DNA of 42,850 bases, taken from contig DATFYM010000255.1 in NCBI GenBank assembly GCA_035315065.1, positions 1 to 42,850 on the forward strand. The letters run 5' to 3'. The translations under genes and the position numbers were made by a program. How positions within the stretch are numbered: position 1 is the first letter of the stretch; the number at the start of each line of letters is the position of its first letter. A model generated the notes under the pieces. That model was given only the letters and a program-made list of their open reading frames with translations. It searched no databases and was not told the origin of the DNA. This document shows positions 31,521 to 38,916 of the stretch, one piece after another. The DNA comes from DATFYM01 sp035315065 (GTDB lineage Bacteria > Acidobacteriota > Terriglobia > UBA7540).

Positions 31521-32729
31521 ATGTTCACCGCTACCGCCAACCTGATTCTCCCCAGCACGGTCACGGGATCGTTTCCCCGGCCGCGCTGGTTCGACGTCAG
31601 CATGTGGGGCCGTCCGCTCGACACCTGCATGCTCGACGTGCGCTTCCGAGAGAAGTTTCAAGATGCCATGGCCGTGGTCATCAGCGACCAGGAGCGCGCC
31701 GGGCTCGACATTCTCAACCACGCTGACTTCCACGTCGATGAGGACTTGGCGGGCCGCGCCTGGCACCACTATCCCTTGCAGCGCTGGGCCGGCTTTGCCG
31801 GCGACACCTTGCAGCCGGAGGAGGCCACGGCGCCGTGGCTCCACTATCCGCCCGGCACGCTGCTCAACGAGATCTACACCGGCTGGCGCTGGCCGCACGT
31901 GGTGGACAAGATCGAGCACCGGCCGCTCGACTACCCCAAGATCTGGCGCATCGCCCAGGGCAAGACGCGCAAGCCGGTGAAGTTCGGCACCTGCTGCTCG
32001 CAGGTGATGGCGCTCTTCCTCGACATTCACACGCCCAAGTACCACGACAAGCGCCAGGTGATCTGGGACATGGCGGAGGCCATGAACAAGGAGTTGCTGG
32101 CCCTGCGCGACGCCGGCTGCCGGTGCATTCAGACTGAGGAGCCCACGTTCCACTTTATGGCCAACACCTACGGCAAGGACCACGAGGAAGTGAAGTTCAT
32201 GGTCGACGCCTTCAACCGCGAGGTGCAGGGGCTCGACGACGTGGAGCTGTGGATCCACACCTGCTGGGGAAATCCCAACATGCAGCGGGTGATGGAGGAC
32301 ACGAGTTACGCCAACTCCATCGAGATCTACCTGGAGCGGTGCCGCGGCGACGTGTGGACGCTGGAGATGAAGGATCGCAACCAGCGGGACCTGGAGCTGT
32401 TCGAGCCTTTCAAGCACGATCTGAAGAAGAAGATTGCCATCGGCGCCGTCAGCCATCGCGCGCTGCAGGCCGACCGTCCGGAAGACGTGGCCGCCGAGGT
32501 CCGCAAAGCGCTGAAGGTGATCCCGGCCGATCGCTTGATCGTCTCGAGTGACTGCGGGTTCGGCCGTCAAGGCTGCAATCGCGAGATTGCGTTCTATAAG
32601 GCGAGTGCCATCGCGCAGGGCTGCAACATCGTGCGGCGCGAACTTGGCCTCCCGACTACGTACGTACCGGCCGCCGATCCCCGGCTCCAGATCGATGTCG
32701 TGCCGGGCCGCGACGTCGCGCGGGCCTGA
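31521..32729 (+). CDS. MetE C-terminal-type (UROD/MetE-like) zinc methyltransferase
   Basis: This 402-residue TIM-barrel protein resembles the catalytic C-terminal half of cobalamin-independent methionine synthase. It opens with LPSTVTGSFPRPRW, a typical MetE-like entry. IQTEEPTF (about 204-211), WIHTCWGN (H246, C248), LEMK (E282) and SSDCGFGR (C345) supply the zinc ligands and homocysteine-site residues of the family. The N-terminal half of full MetE is absent, so the methyl donor may differ from polyglutamyl methyl-folate. The start is decided by a strong AAGGAGGAG 6 nt before the ATG; an upstream extension to 31443 would run through the heptamer array. The physiological substrate is not certain. 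Confidence 0.88.
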   Translation: MFTATANLILPSTVTGSFPRPRWFDVSMWGRPLDTCMLDVRFREKFQDAMAVVISDQERAGLDILNHADFHVDEDLAGRAWHHYPLQRWAGFAGDTLQPEEATAPWLHYPPGTLLNEIYTGWRWPHVVDKIEHRPLDYPKIWRIAQGKTRKPVKFGTCCSQVMALFLDIHTPKYHDKRQVIWDMAEAMNKELLALRDAGCRCIQTEEPTFHFMANTYGKDHEEVKFMVDAFNREVQGLDDVELWIHTCWGNPNMQRVMEDTSYANSIEIYLERCRGDVWTLEMKDRNQRDLELFEPFKHDLKKKIAIGAVSHRALQADRPEDVAAEVRKALKVIPADRLIVSSDCGFGRQGCNREIAFYKASAIAQGCNIVRRELGLPTTYVPAADPRLQIDVVPGRDVARA

Positions 32730-32754
32730 TCGAAATAATTGCGAAGGAGCTTCC

Positions 32755-32858
32755 AACACAGAGACACAGAGGCACGGAGAAAAACAACACGTCTAGAAAA
32801 ACATGACATCTCGTGTAATCTTCTCACTTTTTCTCTGTGTCTCTGCGCCTCTGTGTTT
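32755..32858. repeat. 7-bp-period hairpin array (CACAGAG unit)
   Basis: The left arm 32755-32785 (ACACAGAGACACAGAGGC) faces the right arm 32827-32858 (CTCTGTGTCTCTGCGCCTC). A further degenerate run of CACAGAG-like units follows at about 32910-32940. It lies after the methyltransferase gene. Confidence 0.9.
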
Positions 32859-32966
32859 AATTCTTTCACAGCGCGGCCCTGCGGCCGCAACCAAAGACCT
32901 CAACACAGAGTTCACTGAGGCTTCATAGAGGCCACGGAGAAGAACGCTCAGCGACTATCGGGTGGG

Positions 32967-33056
32967 AAATTGACGATTGCCGATTGACGATTGCCGATTG
33001 GAAGAGAACACGCAAGCCGCACGGGTTTTCCAATCGTCAATCGTCAATCGTCAATT
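32967..33056. repeat. 7-bp-period hairpin array (GATTGAC unit), second copy
   Basis: GATTGACGATTGCCGATTG units at 32967-33001 face CAATCGTCAATCGTCAATC at 33029-33056. The unit and the loop start (GGAAGAGAA, GCAAGCC) match the inner hairpin at 11384-11521. It abuts the TAA stop of the reverse-strand gene at 33058. Confidence 0.92.
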
Positions 33057-33057
33057 C

Positions 33058-33315
33058 TTATTCCGGCCGGGACTTGAGCTTGAGCGTGCCCTTGTTCTTC
33101 TCCTGCTCCACGAAAGCGCGAAGCTCGTCCGCCGTGGCCAGGAGTCTTTCCCACTGCTCGGCGTAGAGTGTGACTGGGAAGCGGCCGAGGCCGTAGACGC
33201 TGACGCCTCCCTTTTCGCTCACCTTGAACGAGAGCTTGCCGGCCTGCCTCGTTCCCGCCTCCTTTTCGAGTTCGGCAATGCGCGCCAGCAGTTCCTCTTT
33301 TGTGGGTTCAGCCAT
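33058..33315 (-). CDS. Small conserved hypothetical protein
   Basis: This 85-residue protein begins with a short coiled-coil (EELLARIAELEKEAG, about 6-20), followed by a compact basic domain, FKVSEKGGVSVYGLGRFPVTLY (about 30-51), and a helix EQWERLLATADELRAFV. I recognise the VSVYGLGRFPVTLY core as a conserved feature of small proteins in several phyla, but no function is known to me. AGGGAGGTTGC precedes the ATG. It is the last gene of the reverse-strand block. Confidence 0.75.
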   Translation of the reverse strand: MAEPTKEELLARIAELEKEAGTRQAGKLSFKVSEKGGVSVYGLGRFPVTLYAEQWERLLATADELRAFVEQEKNKGTLKLKSRPE

Positions 33316-33377
33316 AGCAACCTCCCTGGAGTGCGGTTCTGTTGTCGACGACAGATGATCGAACGTGAAACTGGAAA

Positions 33378-33446
33378 AGCTATCAGCGATCAGCTATCAG
33401 CAAGACAACCGGACTTTCTTGCTGAGAGCTGGTGGCTGAAAGCTAA
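33378..33446. repeat. 7-bp-period hairpin array (AGCTATC unit)
   Basis: AGCTATCAGCGATCAGC units at 33378-33404 face a degenerate complement at 33416-33446 (CTTGCTGAGAGCTGG). The short loop reads GACAACCGGAC. It follows the start of the small reverse-strand gene and lies in a gap without genes. Confidence 0.85.
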
Positions 33447-33447
33447 G

Positions 33448-33600
33448 TGGTACATTCACAAATACGGTGACGATGCACGCGGGGTTCGGGATTGGGGGTT
33501 CGGGGTTCGCAGAACAAATTCCCGAACCGCCATCTTCCTCCGCGAATCCCGAACCCCGAATCCCGAACCCCGGAATACGTCACCGTAATTATGAAATACC
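33448..33600. repeat. Composite palindrome with GGTTCGG heptamers
   Basis: The outer arms TACGGTGACG (about 33464-33473) and CGTCACCGTA (about 33577-33586) are flanked by looser pairing out to 33448 and 33600. Inside, GGTTCGGGATTGGGGGTTC units (33480-33510) face GAATCCCGAACCCCGAATC units (33541-33573). Confidence 0.9.
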
Positions 33601-33731
33601 AGGACTAAGCCTAGCGCCAGCGACCCTCCTCTGTTTTACTACGTTGCGCCCCCACATTCAATACCAGACCGCCCATAGCATAGCACCAATCAGGCGCCAG
33701 GGGAAAACGGATCGGATCGGACCGGCATGCC

Positions 33732-34034
33732 TTACGGGAGGTTGGACTCCGTCGGGTGGGAGGGAACGTGGCTTGCTTCCTCCAGCATTTTCGTTGGGGA
33801 GAAGATCGATTTCCGCCATGTCTCGTCTTCGAAATCGGCCAGGATGTTGGCCAGCGTGCGATTCTCCACCAATCCACCGAGCACGATGCTTCCGCCCGAA
33901 TTCGCCGCCACCAGGTCGAAATCCTCCAGGACGGTGTTGCCGGGAGTATTTTCACCGTAAAGCTCGATCAACGCCTTGACCTCAATCAGTGCCCAGGTGC
34001 CGCCCCCGTCGAGTGATAGAATACGATAGCTCAT
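33732..34034 (-). pseudogene. Truncated patatin-like phospholipase
   Basis: The 100-residue frame holds only the N-terminal part of a patatin domain. ILSLDGGGTWALI provides the glycine-rich oxyanion loop and VAANSGGSIVLGGLVEN carries the nucleophile serine region. The sequence then continues EDETWRKSIFSPTKMLE and stops at 33732. Patatins need several hundred residues and a later Asp-Gly motif, neither of which is found downstream in any frame I can read. A GTGAGGCAACC leader precedes the ATG. It lies 183 nt beyond the DUF499 stop, on the same strand. Either the gene was truncated or a frameshift plus divergence hides the rest. Confidence 0.75.
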
Positions 34035-34216
34035 GGTTGCCTCACTTTCGTATTGCGGTCCTTGGTAGTTGGTAGCCGCGGCCAGCGCTCTTCGGGCCGC
34101 GGCTTTTGGGTGTCATCAACCCTCATAAGTCTTCAGGCAAGCGACATAGTCGATCCGAATTTGACGGGCCAGATTGGTGAATCTTCCATCGGGGCTGGGC
34201 TCGAAGCCGGCCTCGC

Positions 34217-36292
34217 CTATTTTTCTTCAAAGCCGTAGTTCTTGAAGCGTAGCGTTCGGCAGTTTTCCGTGACGGTTCGGACGACGCTGTCAGGTGTGCC
34301 TTCCGGTACCTCCGCGTGAATCTCAAGATTCACTTCGACGCTTGCTCCGACCAGCCCCGCTAGATGCTGAACCACTTCTTCGGCTATTCTCCCGGCGTCG
34401 CGACTGAGGCGGGCGGCATCGAGTGCGACGGAACCGTGGAACCGGCGCGGCTGAACCGGTGCGGCTACTCCGGGTAGCGGTTCGATCGGGGGAGGCAGTG
34501 GCGGCACGCCCCCGCCTGCCGAATAAGTGCCCGGCGCAGAAACGGGCGCCGGCTCTTGTGCCTTCGCGGCGTCGGCTGCAAGCTGCTTGGCCGCCATGTC
34601 CGGCTTCACCAGCATGCTGTCGCCTCCGACCGTAATGGAGCCAATGTTGCCGGCGCGCAAGCCGCGATAGCGACCTCGCGCGGCGTCCCAGCCGTCAGCG
34701 TAGGCAAATGACTCCTGCTCCCAAGTTATCAGCCGGAAACCATCTCGCACCGAGTCCAGCAGTACCTCGGTATCCTTGAGGCGTGGCAGGTAGAGATACT
34801 TGGCAAAGTCGACGGAGAGCTGCTTCAGGGTTACATGGTCCCCGCGCCATAACGGCACGCGGTCCAACTCCAGCCGAAGCCGCGTGCCTGCAAACTCAGT
34901 GATCAAGAGTTCCTCACCCTTGAGCTTCTTCGAGGCCCGTACCGCCAGCGCATCCTGGCCCTGTAGCCTTGTCTCCTGCCAGTCCACCGGCGCGTTCGGA
35001 TCTTGCTTCCCTTGACCCGGCACCAGCAGCCACGTGTACGTTTCCGGGATGCGTTGTTCCACCGTTTGCTCCGCCTGTTCCCGCTTCGTCTTCGCCTGAT
35101 TGGACTGAAATGGGTCCAGGTTCAGGGTCTCGCGCTCCGCTTCAATCGACTTCCACGCCAGGAACTGGCGAACAGCTTGGTCAAGCTCGCTCAGGCGCGT
35201 GCGATCGGCCGCCAGAAACACCAGCATGTTCTTGTTCTCGCGCGGCGATGATCCACGCTGGTCAAGGATGGTTGCGGCCTCTTTCCGGGCCGGGCTGTCC
35301 GGCGACTTGGCCACATGCGGGTGTTCCGGGCCGAGGATCACGAGCCGCGCCTCGGGGTCGTCCGGCACGTCGCCGCTTGACGGCGGGCACGGGTGAACCC
35401 GGGCGAAATCGGCTCGCGTGTGGGCTTCGGCGCGCATCCGCCGCTTGATCTCTTCCGTCACCTTGTCTTGCTCCTGTTGCACCGCCCGGTCCTGGGCAAG
35501 CCGCGCCACGCTCGGCTGGGTGGAGTACCAGTAGCGGCGTCCGTCGACGTAGATGTGAGTGGCCTGGTCGGTCAGCCGGCGCAGAGCATCGCCGAAAGTG
35601 GCCACCGCCTCTCCGGGTTGGGCGCATCCCAGCTTGATTTGAAGGTCCTCCAACCCTTTGTTGGCCGTGTTCAGCGTCGGCGCGGAGCCCAGGTATAGCG
35701 TTCTCGCCGCGCGACGACAGGCCGAGTAGCGCCCCAGGTTCGGATTCTCCCGGTCCAGGCGTAGCGGCAGCGAGTGAGGGCCGTCCACGTCTTTTTCGAT
35801 TACCAGCACCCAAGGGTCCTCAAGATAGCGGGTCAGCTCATCCCGCACTCTCGAATCGTCAATGGGCACTGTCGCCGGCAGGATCAACAAGCTCGAATCC
35901 TGACGATCCCATAGCGTATGGATCACCGCCGCCATCAGCCGCAGCACGCCCCTTGTGCGTTGGAACTTGTCCAGCGTGGACCAGTCGTTGTAAAGCCGGT
36001 CGAAGAGTTCAGGGTGGATGGGATACGCTGCCTTCAGCCTACGCTCGTAGTCCGCCTCGCAACAGGCAGCCGGAAATTCCTGGCGCTGGCCCCAGTAGAG
36101 TTCCGCAAATGACTTGACGGCGGCGTCGCGCGCCGCGAAAAGCTGGGGATCGGTGATAGCCTGAAACAGCCGACGCCGGACAATCTCAAAACCTTCCTCG
36201 GAGGTGGCCGGTCGCCAGGTGGATTCCATGCGTCCGACCACGTTCTTCAGCCGGTCCAGCGATTCCTTGCCCGCGCCGCCGCCGATTTTCAA
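34217..36292 (-). CDS. DUF499 AAA ATPase, 3' part of a frameshifted gene
   Basis: This frame gives the last ~690 residues of the DUF499 (COG1483-type) ATPase whose start is at 37529. It resumes with GGGAGKESLDRLKNVVGRMES and continues through FEIVRRRLFQAI, YPIHPELFDRLYNDWSTLDKFQRTRGVLRLMA and VLVIEKDVDGPHSLP. It ends in the family-like VRTVTENCRTLRFKNYGFEEK. A Pro/Gly-rich linker (about 590-615, GGGVPPLPPPIEPLPG) separates the ATPase body from a C-terminal domain. The TTG at 36292 is only the first start-like codon after the frame break. A single extra A in the AAAA run at 36286-36289 explains the shift. Confidence 0.9.
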   Translation of the reverse strand: MKIGGGAGKESLDRLKNVVGRMESTWRPATSEEGFEIVRRRLFQAITDPQLFAARDAAVKSFAELYWGQRQEFPAACCEADYERRLKAAYPIHPELFDRLYNDWSTLDKFQRTRGVLRLMAAVIHTLWDRQDSSLLILPATVPIDDSRVRDELTRYLEDPWVLVIEKDVDGPHSLPLRLDRENPNLGRYSACRRAARTLYLGSAPTLNTANKGLEDLQIKLGCAQPGEAVATFGDALRRLTDQATHIYVDGRRYWYSTQPSVARLAQDRAVQQEQDKVTEEIKRRMRAEAHTRADFARVHPCPPSSGDVPDDPEARLVILGPEHPHVAKSPDSPARKEAATILDQRGSSPRENKNMLVFLAADRTRLSELDQAVRQFLAWKSIEAERETLNLDPFQSNQAKTKREQAEQTVEQRIPETYTWLLVPGQGKQDPNAPVDWQETRLQGQDALAVRASKKLKGEELLITEFAGTRLRLELDRVPLWRGDHVTLKQLSVDFAKYLYLPRLKDTEVLLDSVRDGFRLITWEQESFAYADGWDAARGRYRGLRAGNIGSITVGGDSMLVKPDMAAKQLAADAAKAQEPAPVSAPGTYSAGGGVPPLPPPIEPLPGVAAPVQPRRFHGSVALDAARLSRDAGRIAEEVVQHLAGLVGASVEVNLEIHAEVPEGTPDSVVRTVTENCRTLRFKNYGFEEK

Positions 36293-37529
36293 TCTCAGAG
36301 GCAGGCACGCTAACGATCACCATCACGTTCGGGACGGCGCGGGCCGCCTCCGTGAGTGCCTGAGCAAAGGTCAGGTTGGCGTCGAAGGAGCCGGCTGGCA
36401 GGTTGTCTTTTCCATAGAGCTGGCGGAGAAAGGCCACCCACTCGTCGATCAGCACGAGAGCCGGGCCGCTCTTCGTAAAAAGTTCGCGCAGAGCATCCGA
36501 GCCCGGACTCACACCTTGCTTGTCGGCCTCTGCCACGCTCTCGAAGCCCGGCTTGCCGAGCAACTGCCAGGCAAGATCACCCCAAAGCGTGTGGACCACC
36601 GTACCGTCCGGCTTGCGGTGTGGCTGCCCGGGCGAAATGGCCGTGCCCACCAGAACCGGCCGTTTGGCCTGTGGCGGGCGAGCCACGCCCGCTTCTTTCA
36701 AAACCGGATCGATGCCGGGTAGTTCGCTTGGCGCCACTCCCGAGAACATGTGATAGAGCGCCAGCATGGAGTGCGTCTTCCCGCCACCGAAGTTCGTCTG
36801 TAGCTCGACGATAGGGTCGCCACCCTTGCCGGAGAGGCGCAGCAGGGCATTGGTAAGCAGATGCCTCAGGCCATCCGTCAGGAATGTGCGGCGGAAAAAC
36901 TCGGTGGGATTCTTGTATTCGTCTACGCCTTCGCCCCGATGCACCTGGCTTAAGTCAGCAGCAAACTCTGCTTGCTGGTATCGGCCCGAGGCCACGTCGG
37001 GATGCGGGGTCACGATCTCACGCCAAGGCTTCAAGCCGCCCCGCGGCTGGCCTTCAATTGAGGCTGTGGCAGCGCGCTTCGTCTCTTGCCGGGCTTGCTC
37101 CTCGAAGCGGACCCGGAGGACTTCCTGCTTCTGCCGGCCCACTTCGGCGGCTTCCTCGGCGGAAACGGCGGTCAGCAGCCGCTCCGCGCTATCCAAAGCG
37201 CGGTAGGCGTCATCCGTAGTGAACGCCTCCTGGTGCGCCCACTTGTTCCGCACGTCACGAAGCTCACTCACCAGGGTCCGCTCGGCTTGACCCAGCGTCT
37301 TCTTGAAGACGTCATTCCACTGGTCCCACATCACCCCGAGGAGGGCATAAGTGTCCAGGTTCGGCTGTTTCCCCTTCTTGCCTGGCGGGTTGCGAACGTC
37401 CACGAGGCCGGCCCGCGCCACCCAGTCTTTGCCGTAAGCGGATTGGAGCTCACGTTCCACAAACGGTCTGAGACCGGTGTTGAGAAGGTCCAACGCCTTG
37501 CCGGTGCGCTCGTGATTGCTCAGTGCCAT
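36186..37529 (-). CDS. HEPN-DUF499 ATPase, 5' part of a frameshifted gene
   Basis: The N-terminal half carries two domains. Residues 1-120 are a Swt1-like HEPN domain: ALDLLNTGLRPFVERELQ, then RNKWAH (R94, N95, H99), which fits the RNxxxH ribonuclease signature of HEPN families. From about 210 the AAA ATPase starts: NFGGGKTH (K251, Walker A) and ALVLIDEW (Walker B, about 357-364). The DUF499 body continues after E414 in another frame. The start is ATG 37529, with AAGGGG 5 nt upstream and 11 nt after the DUF433 stop, so the two genes look operonic. DUF499 ATPases occur beside DUF1156 methylases in anti-phage-associated clusters and resemble BrxC/PglY-type ATPases. Confidence 0.9.
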   Translation of the reverse strand: MALSNHERTGKALDLLNTGLRPFVERELQSAYGKDWVARAGLVDVRNPPGKKGKQPNLDTYALLGVMWDQWNDVFKKTLGQAERTLVSELRDVRNKWAHQEAFTTDDAYRALDSAERLLTAVSAEEAAEVGRQKQEVLRVRFEEQARQETKRAATASIEGQPRGGLKPWREIVTPHPDVASGRYQQAEFAADLSQVHRGEGVDEYKNPTEFFRRTFLTDGLRHLLTNALLRLSGKGGDPIVELQTNFGGGKTHSMLALYHMFSGVAPSELPGIDPVLKEAGVARPPQAKRPVLVGTAISPGQPHRKPDGTVVHTLWGDLAWQLLGKPGFESVAEADKQGVSPGSDALRELFTKSGPALVLIDEWVAFLRQLYGKDNLPAGSFDANLTFAQALTEAARAVPNVMVIVSVPASEIENRRRRGQGIAGPAEERGRTHGIHLATGHLRGRF

Positions 37530-37540
37530 ATTCCCCTTCA

Positions 37541-37801
37541 TCAAAAGCGGGGCGCAGCCGGGACGGGCAGATCTTCCTCCGCCGAAGCCGCCGCAAACGC
37601 GATCGCTGCGCGAACGTCCTCGGCGCTCAGGGTTGGAAAAGCAGCCAGGATCGTCTCCGGCGAATCGCCCTCGGCAAGGCTGGCGAGCACGGTTCGCAGG
37701 GTTACCCGGGTGCCCCTGAACACGGGCGCGCCGCCACAAATCCGGGGATCCCGCACAATTCGGTCTGCATAATTCGCTGGATTCCGACTCGTGGTGCTCA
37801 T
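37541..37801 (-). CDS. DUF433 family antitoxin (orphan copy)
   Basis: This 86-residue protein shows the DUF433 core: DRIVRDPRICGGAPVFRGTR (about 12-31), then TVLASLAEGDSPETILAAFP and LSAEDVRAAIAFAAA. The family consists of small winged-helix-like antitoxins normally followed by a DUF5615 PIN-like toxin. Here the next gene is the DUF499 ATPase, 11 nt away, and no DUF5615 toxin is adjacent, so it is an orphan or has been re-used as a regulator of the ATPase gene. ATG 37801 was chosen because the family consensus starts a few residues later. A palindrome (37876-37956) lies 75 bp upstream. Confidence 0.88.
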   Translation of the reverse strand: MSTTSRNPANYADRIVRDPRICGGAPVFRGTRVTLRTVLASLAEGDSPETILAAFPTLSAEDVRAAIAFAAASAEEDLPVPAAPRF

Positions 37802-37875
37802 CTTGGAATAGCCTTTCCCTTTGTCCCTATCATATTGTGTACGTCCTGAGAGGCCGGCCCGCATGTGTCACACCG

Positions 37876-37956
37876 TTGTAGGGGTACGGCTTGCCGTACC
37901 CTCCTGTTTCGGTTGTGCACGATAGAACAAAAGGGTACGGCAAGCACCCCTACAGG
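37876..37956. repeat. Palindromic repeat, GGTACGGCTTGCCGTACC family (copy 1)
   Basis: GTAGGGGTACGGCTTGCCGT at the left pairs with GGTACGGCAAGCACCCC at the right. The loop TTCGGTTGTGCACGATAGAA closely matches that of the copy at 38741-38825. The right arm here has lost a few bases. It is 75 bp upstream of a DUF433 gene. Confidence 0.9.
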
Positions 37957-38053
37957 CGAACCGACTTCTGTCGCCATACATAAATGCCGGCCAAATACCG
38001 GCAGGTCCGCGCGCTCCTCGAAGTGGGCCTTCGGCCGGTACGCCAATTCGAAT

Positions 38054-38437
38054 TCAAGCAAGATCCTCGCCTCTTTCACCCGGAGGCCACCGCACTCTCA
38101 CTCGAGTGGGGTCCACAATGACGACACATCCCACCAGAAGGCGGAGATCGCTGCTGCGCACAAACCCTTCCACAAAGCGGTTGACCGTTGCCGGGCCGAA
38201 ACTCCTGGGGCGAAACAGGATGACTCCGGGATGAGTGCCCGGAGGGTATTTCCTCAGGTCGCCGAACTCGACGTCGAGAGTCAGCAGTATCCGGCCCTCA
38301 TCCTTGGCGGCTGCCGCCACAGCGGTATCGGGCTGCGAGAGGAGGCCTTCCTCGGCCGCCGTGGTTACGTCATGCCGGAGATCGCGCAGAGCCTGCGACA
38401 GGTGGCGCGAAAGGTTCTCGTCGAGTTTCAGCCTCAC
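38054..38437 (-). CDS. DUF5615 PIN-like toxin
   Basis: This is the toxin partner of the DUF433 gene just upstream. VRLKLDENLSRHLSQALRDL provides the first acidic residues of the Mut7-C/PIN-like fold, RILLTLDVEFGDLRKYPPG is the family-typical second motif, and GVILFRPRSFGP follows. Such proteins are predicted RNases. I chose GTG 38437 because it overlaps the DUF433 stop as GTGA, giving translational coupling, and because the family starts MRLKLDEN; an ATG at 38458 would add MESPGGT. The length of 127 residues fits the family. Confidence 0.9.
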   Translation of the reverse strand: MRLKLDENLSRHLSQALRDLRHDVTTAAEEGLLSQPDTAVAAAAKDEGRILLTLDVEFGDLRKYPPGTHPGVILFRPRSFGPATVNRFVEGFVRSSDLRLLVGCVVIVDPTRVRVRWPPGERGEDLA

Positions 38438-38676
38438 TGTCCCACCGGGACTTTCCATATGTTCTCGCGAGAGAGCTCCGCCCCGTAGGCCAGGGCAGCG
38501 TGGATGTCATCGAGGGTTACCTGGGGGTAGTGATCGATGATCTGCTCGGGCGTCAGTCCTTCGGCCAAGCCGTCAAGAATTACGGCGATATAGATGCGGG
38601 TGCCACGAATGCACGGCTTGCCGCCGCAGACGTTGGGATCGACGCTCACCCGGTTAAGCAACGCTTCATAAGTCAT
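38434..38676 (-). CDS. DUF433 family antitoxin (paired with DUF5615)
   Basis: This 80-residue protein has the DUF433 core: RVSVDPNVCGGKPCIRGTR (about 8-26), then AVILDGLAEGLTPEQIIDHYP and TLDDIHAALAYGAEL. AAAGGAG lies 8 nt before the ATG at 38676, which fixes the start; the long upstream extension reads through a palindrome and should be ignored. It overlaps the toxin by GTGA. It would bind and silence the DUF5615 toxin and repress its own promoter. It sits between the DUF1156 and DUF499 genes. Confidence 0.92.
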   Translation of the reverse strand: MTYEALLNRVSVDPNVCGGKPCIRGTRIYIAVILDGLAEGLTPEQIIDHYPQVTLDDIHAALAYGAELSRENIWKVPVGQ

Positions 38677-38740
38677 CGCGCTTCTCCTTTTCCCGATCCA
38701 AGAATCACATAAACCACCGGGTCGCGCCAGCCCCACCCGG

Positions 38741-38825
38741 GTTGTAGGGGTACGGCTTGCCGTACCCTCTTGGTTCGGCCGCGCACGATGGAAGAAAAGG
38801 GTACGGCAAGCCGTACCCCTACAAC
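38741..38825. repeat. Palindromic repeat, GGTACGGCTTGCCGTACC family (copy 2)
   Basis: A near-perfect 85-bp palindrome runs from GTTGTAGGGGTACGGCTTGC to its complement, with loop TTCGGCCGCGCACGATGGAA. Short flanking segments (TGTGACATG, CACCGATTCCTGCCG) also resemble those of copy 1. It lies 65 bp upstream of the paired DUF433 gene and may be a terminator or an operator. Confidence 0.92.
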
Positions 38826-38916
38826 CGCGTGTGACATGCACACCGATTCCTGCCGCTTCCTGCCGCCATGTTTAGTATCGTACTTCCTTCGCCTGGACCG
38901 TTGCACTTTCGCGCCC

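Noticed and set aside
9851..33573. CRISPR array
   Set aside because: The tandem units are 7 bp, contiguous and without spacers of uniform length, and no cas gene is present.
33611..33955. Second reverse-strand open frame overlapping the patatin fragment
   Set aside because: It is an offset reading of the same DNA rich in Trp and Arg, and does not supply the missing patatin motifs.
34123..34216. Short readable frame after the DUF499 stop (RFTNLARQIRIDYVACLKTY)
   Set aside because: It looks protein-like but has no start signal and no family I can name; too short to support as a gene.
38677..38841. N-terminal extension of the DUF433 gene
   Set aside because: It translates the palindrome; the ATG at 38676 has a good Shine-Dalgarno and fits the family start.
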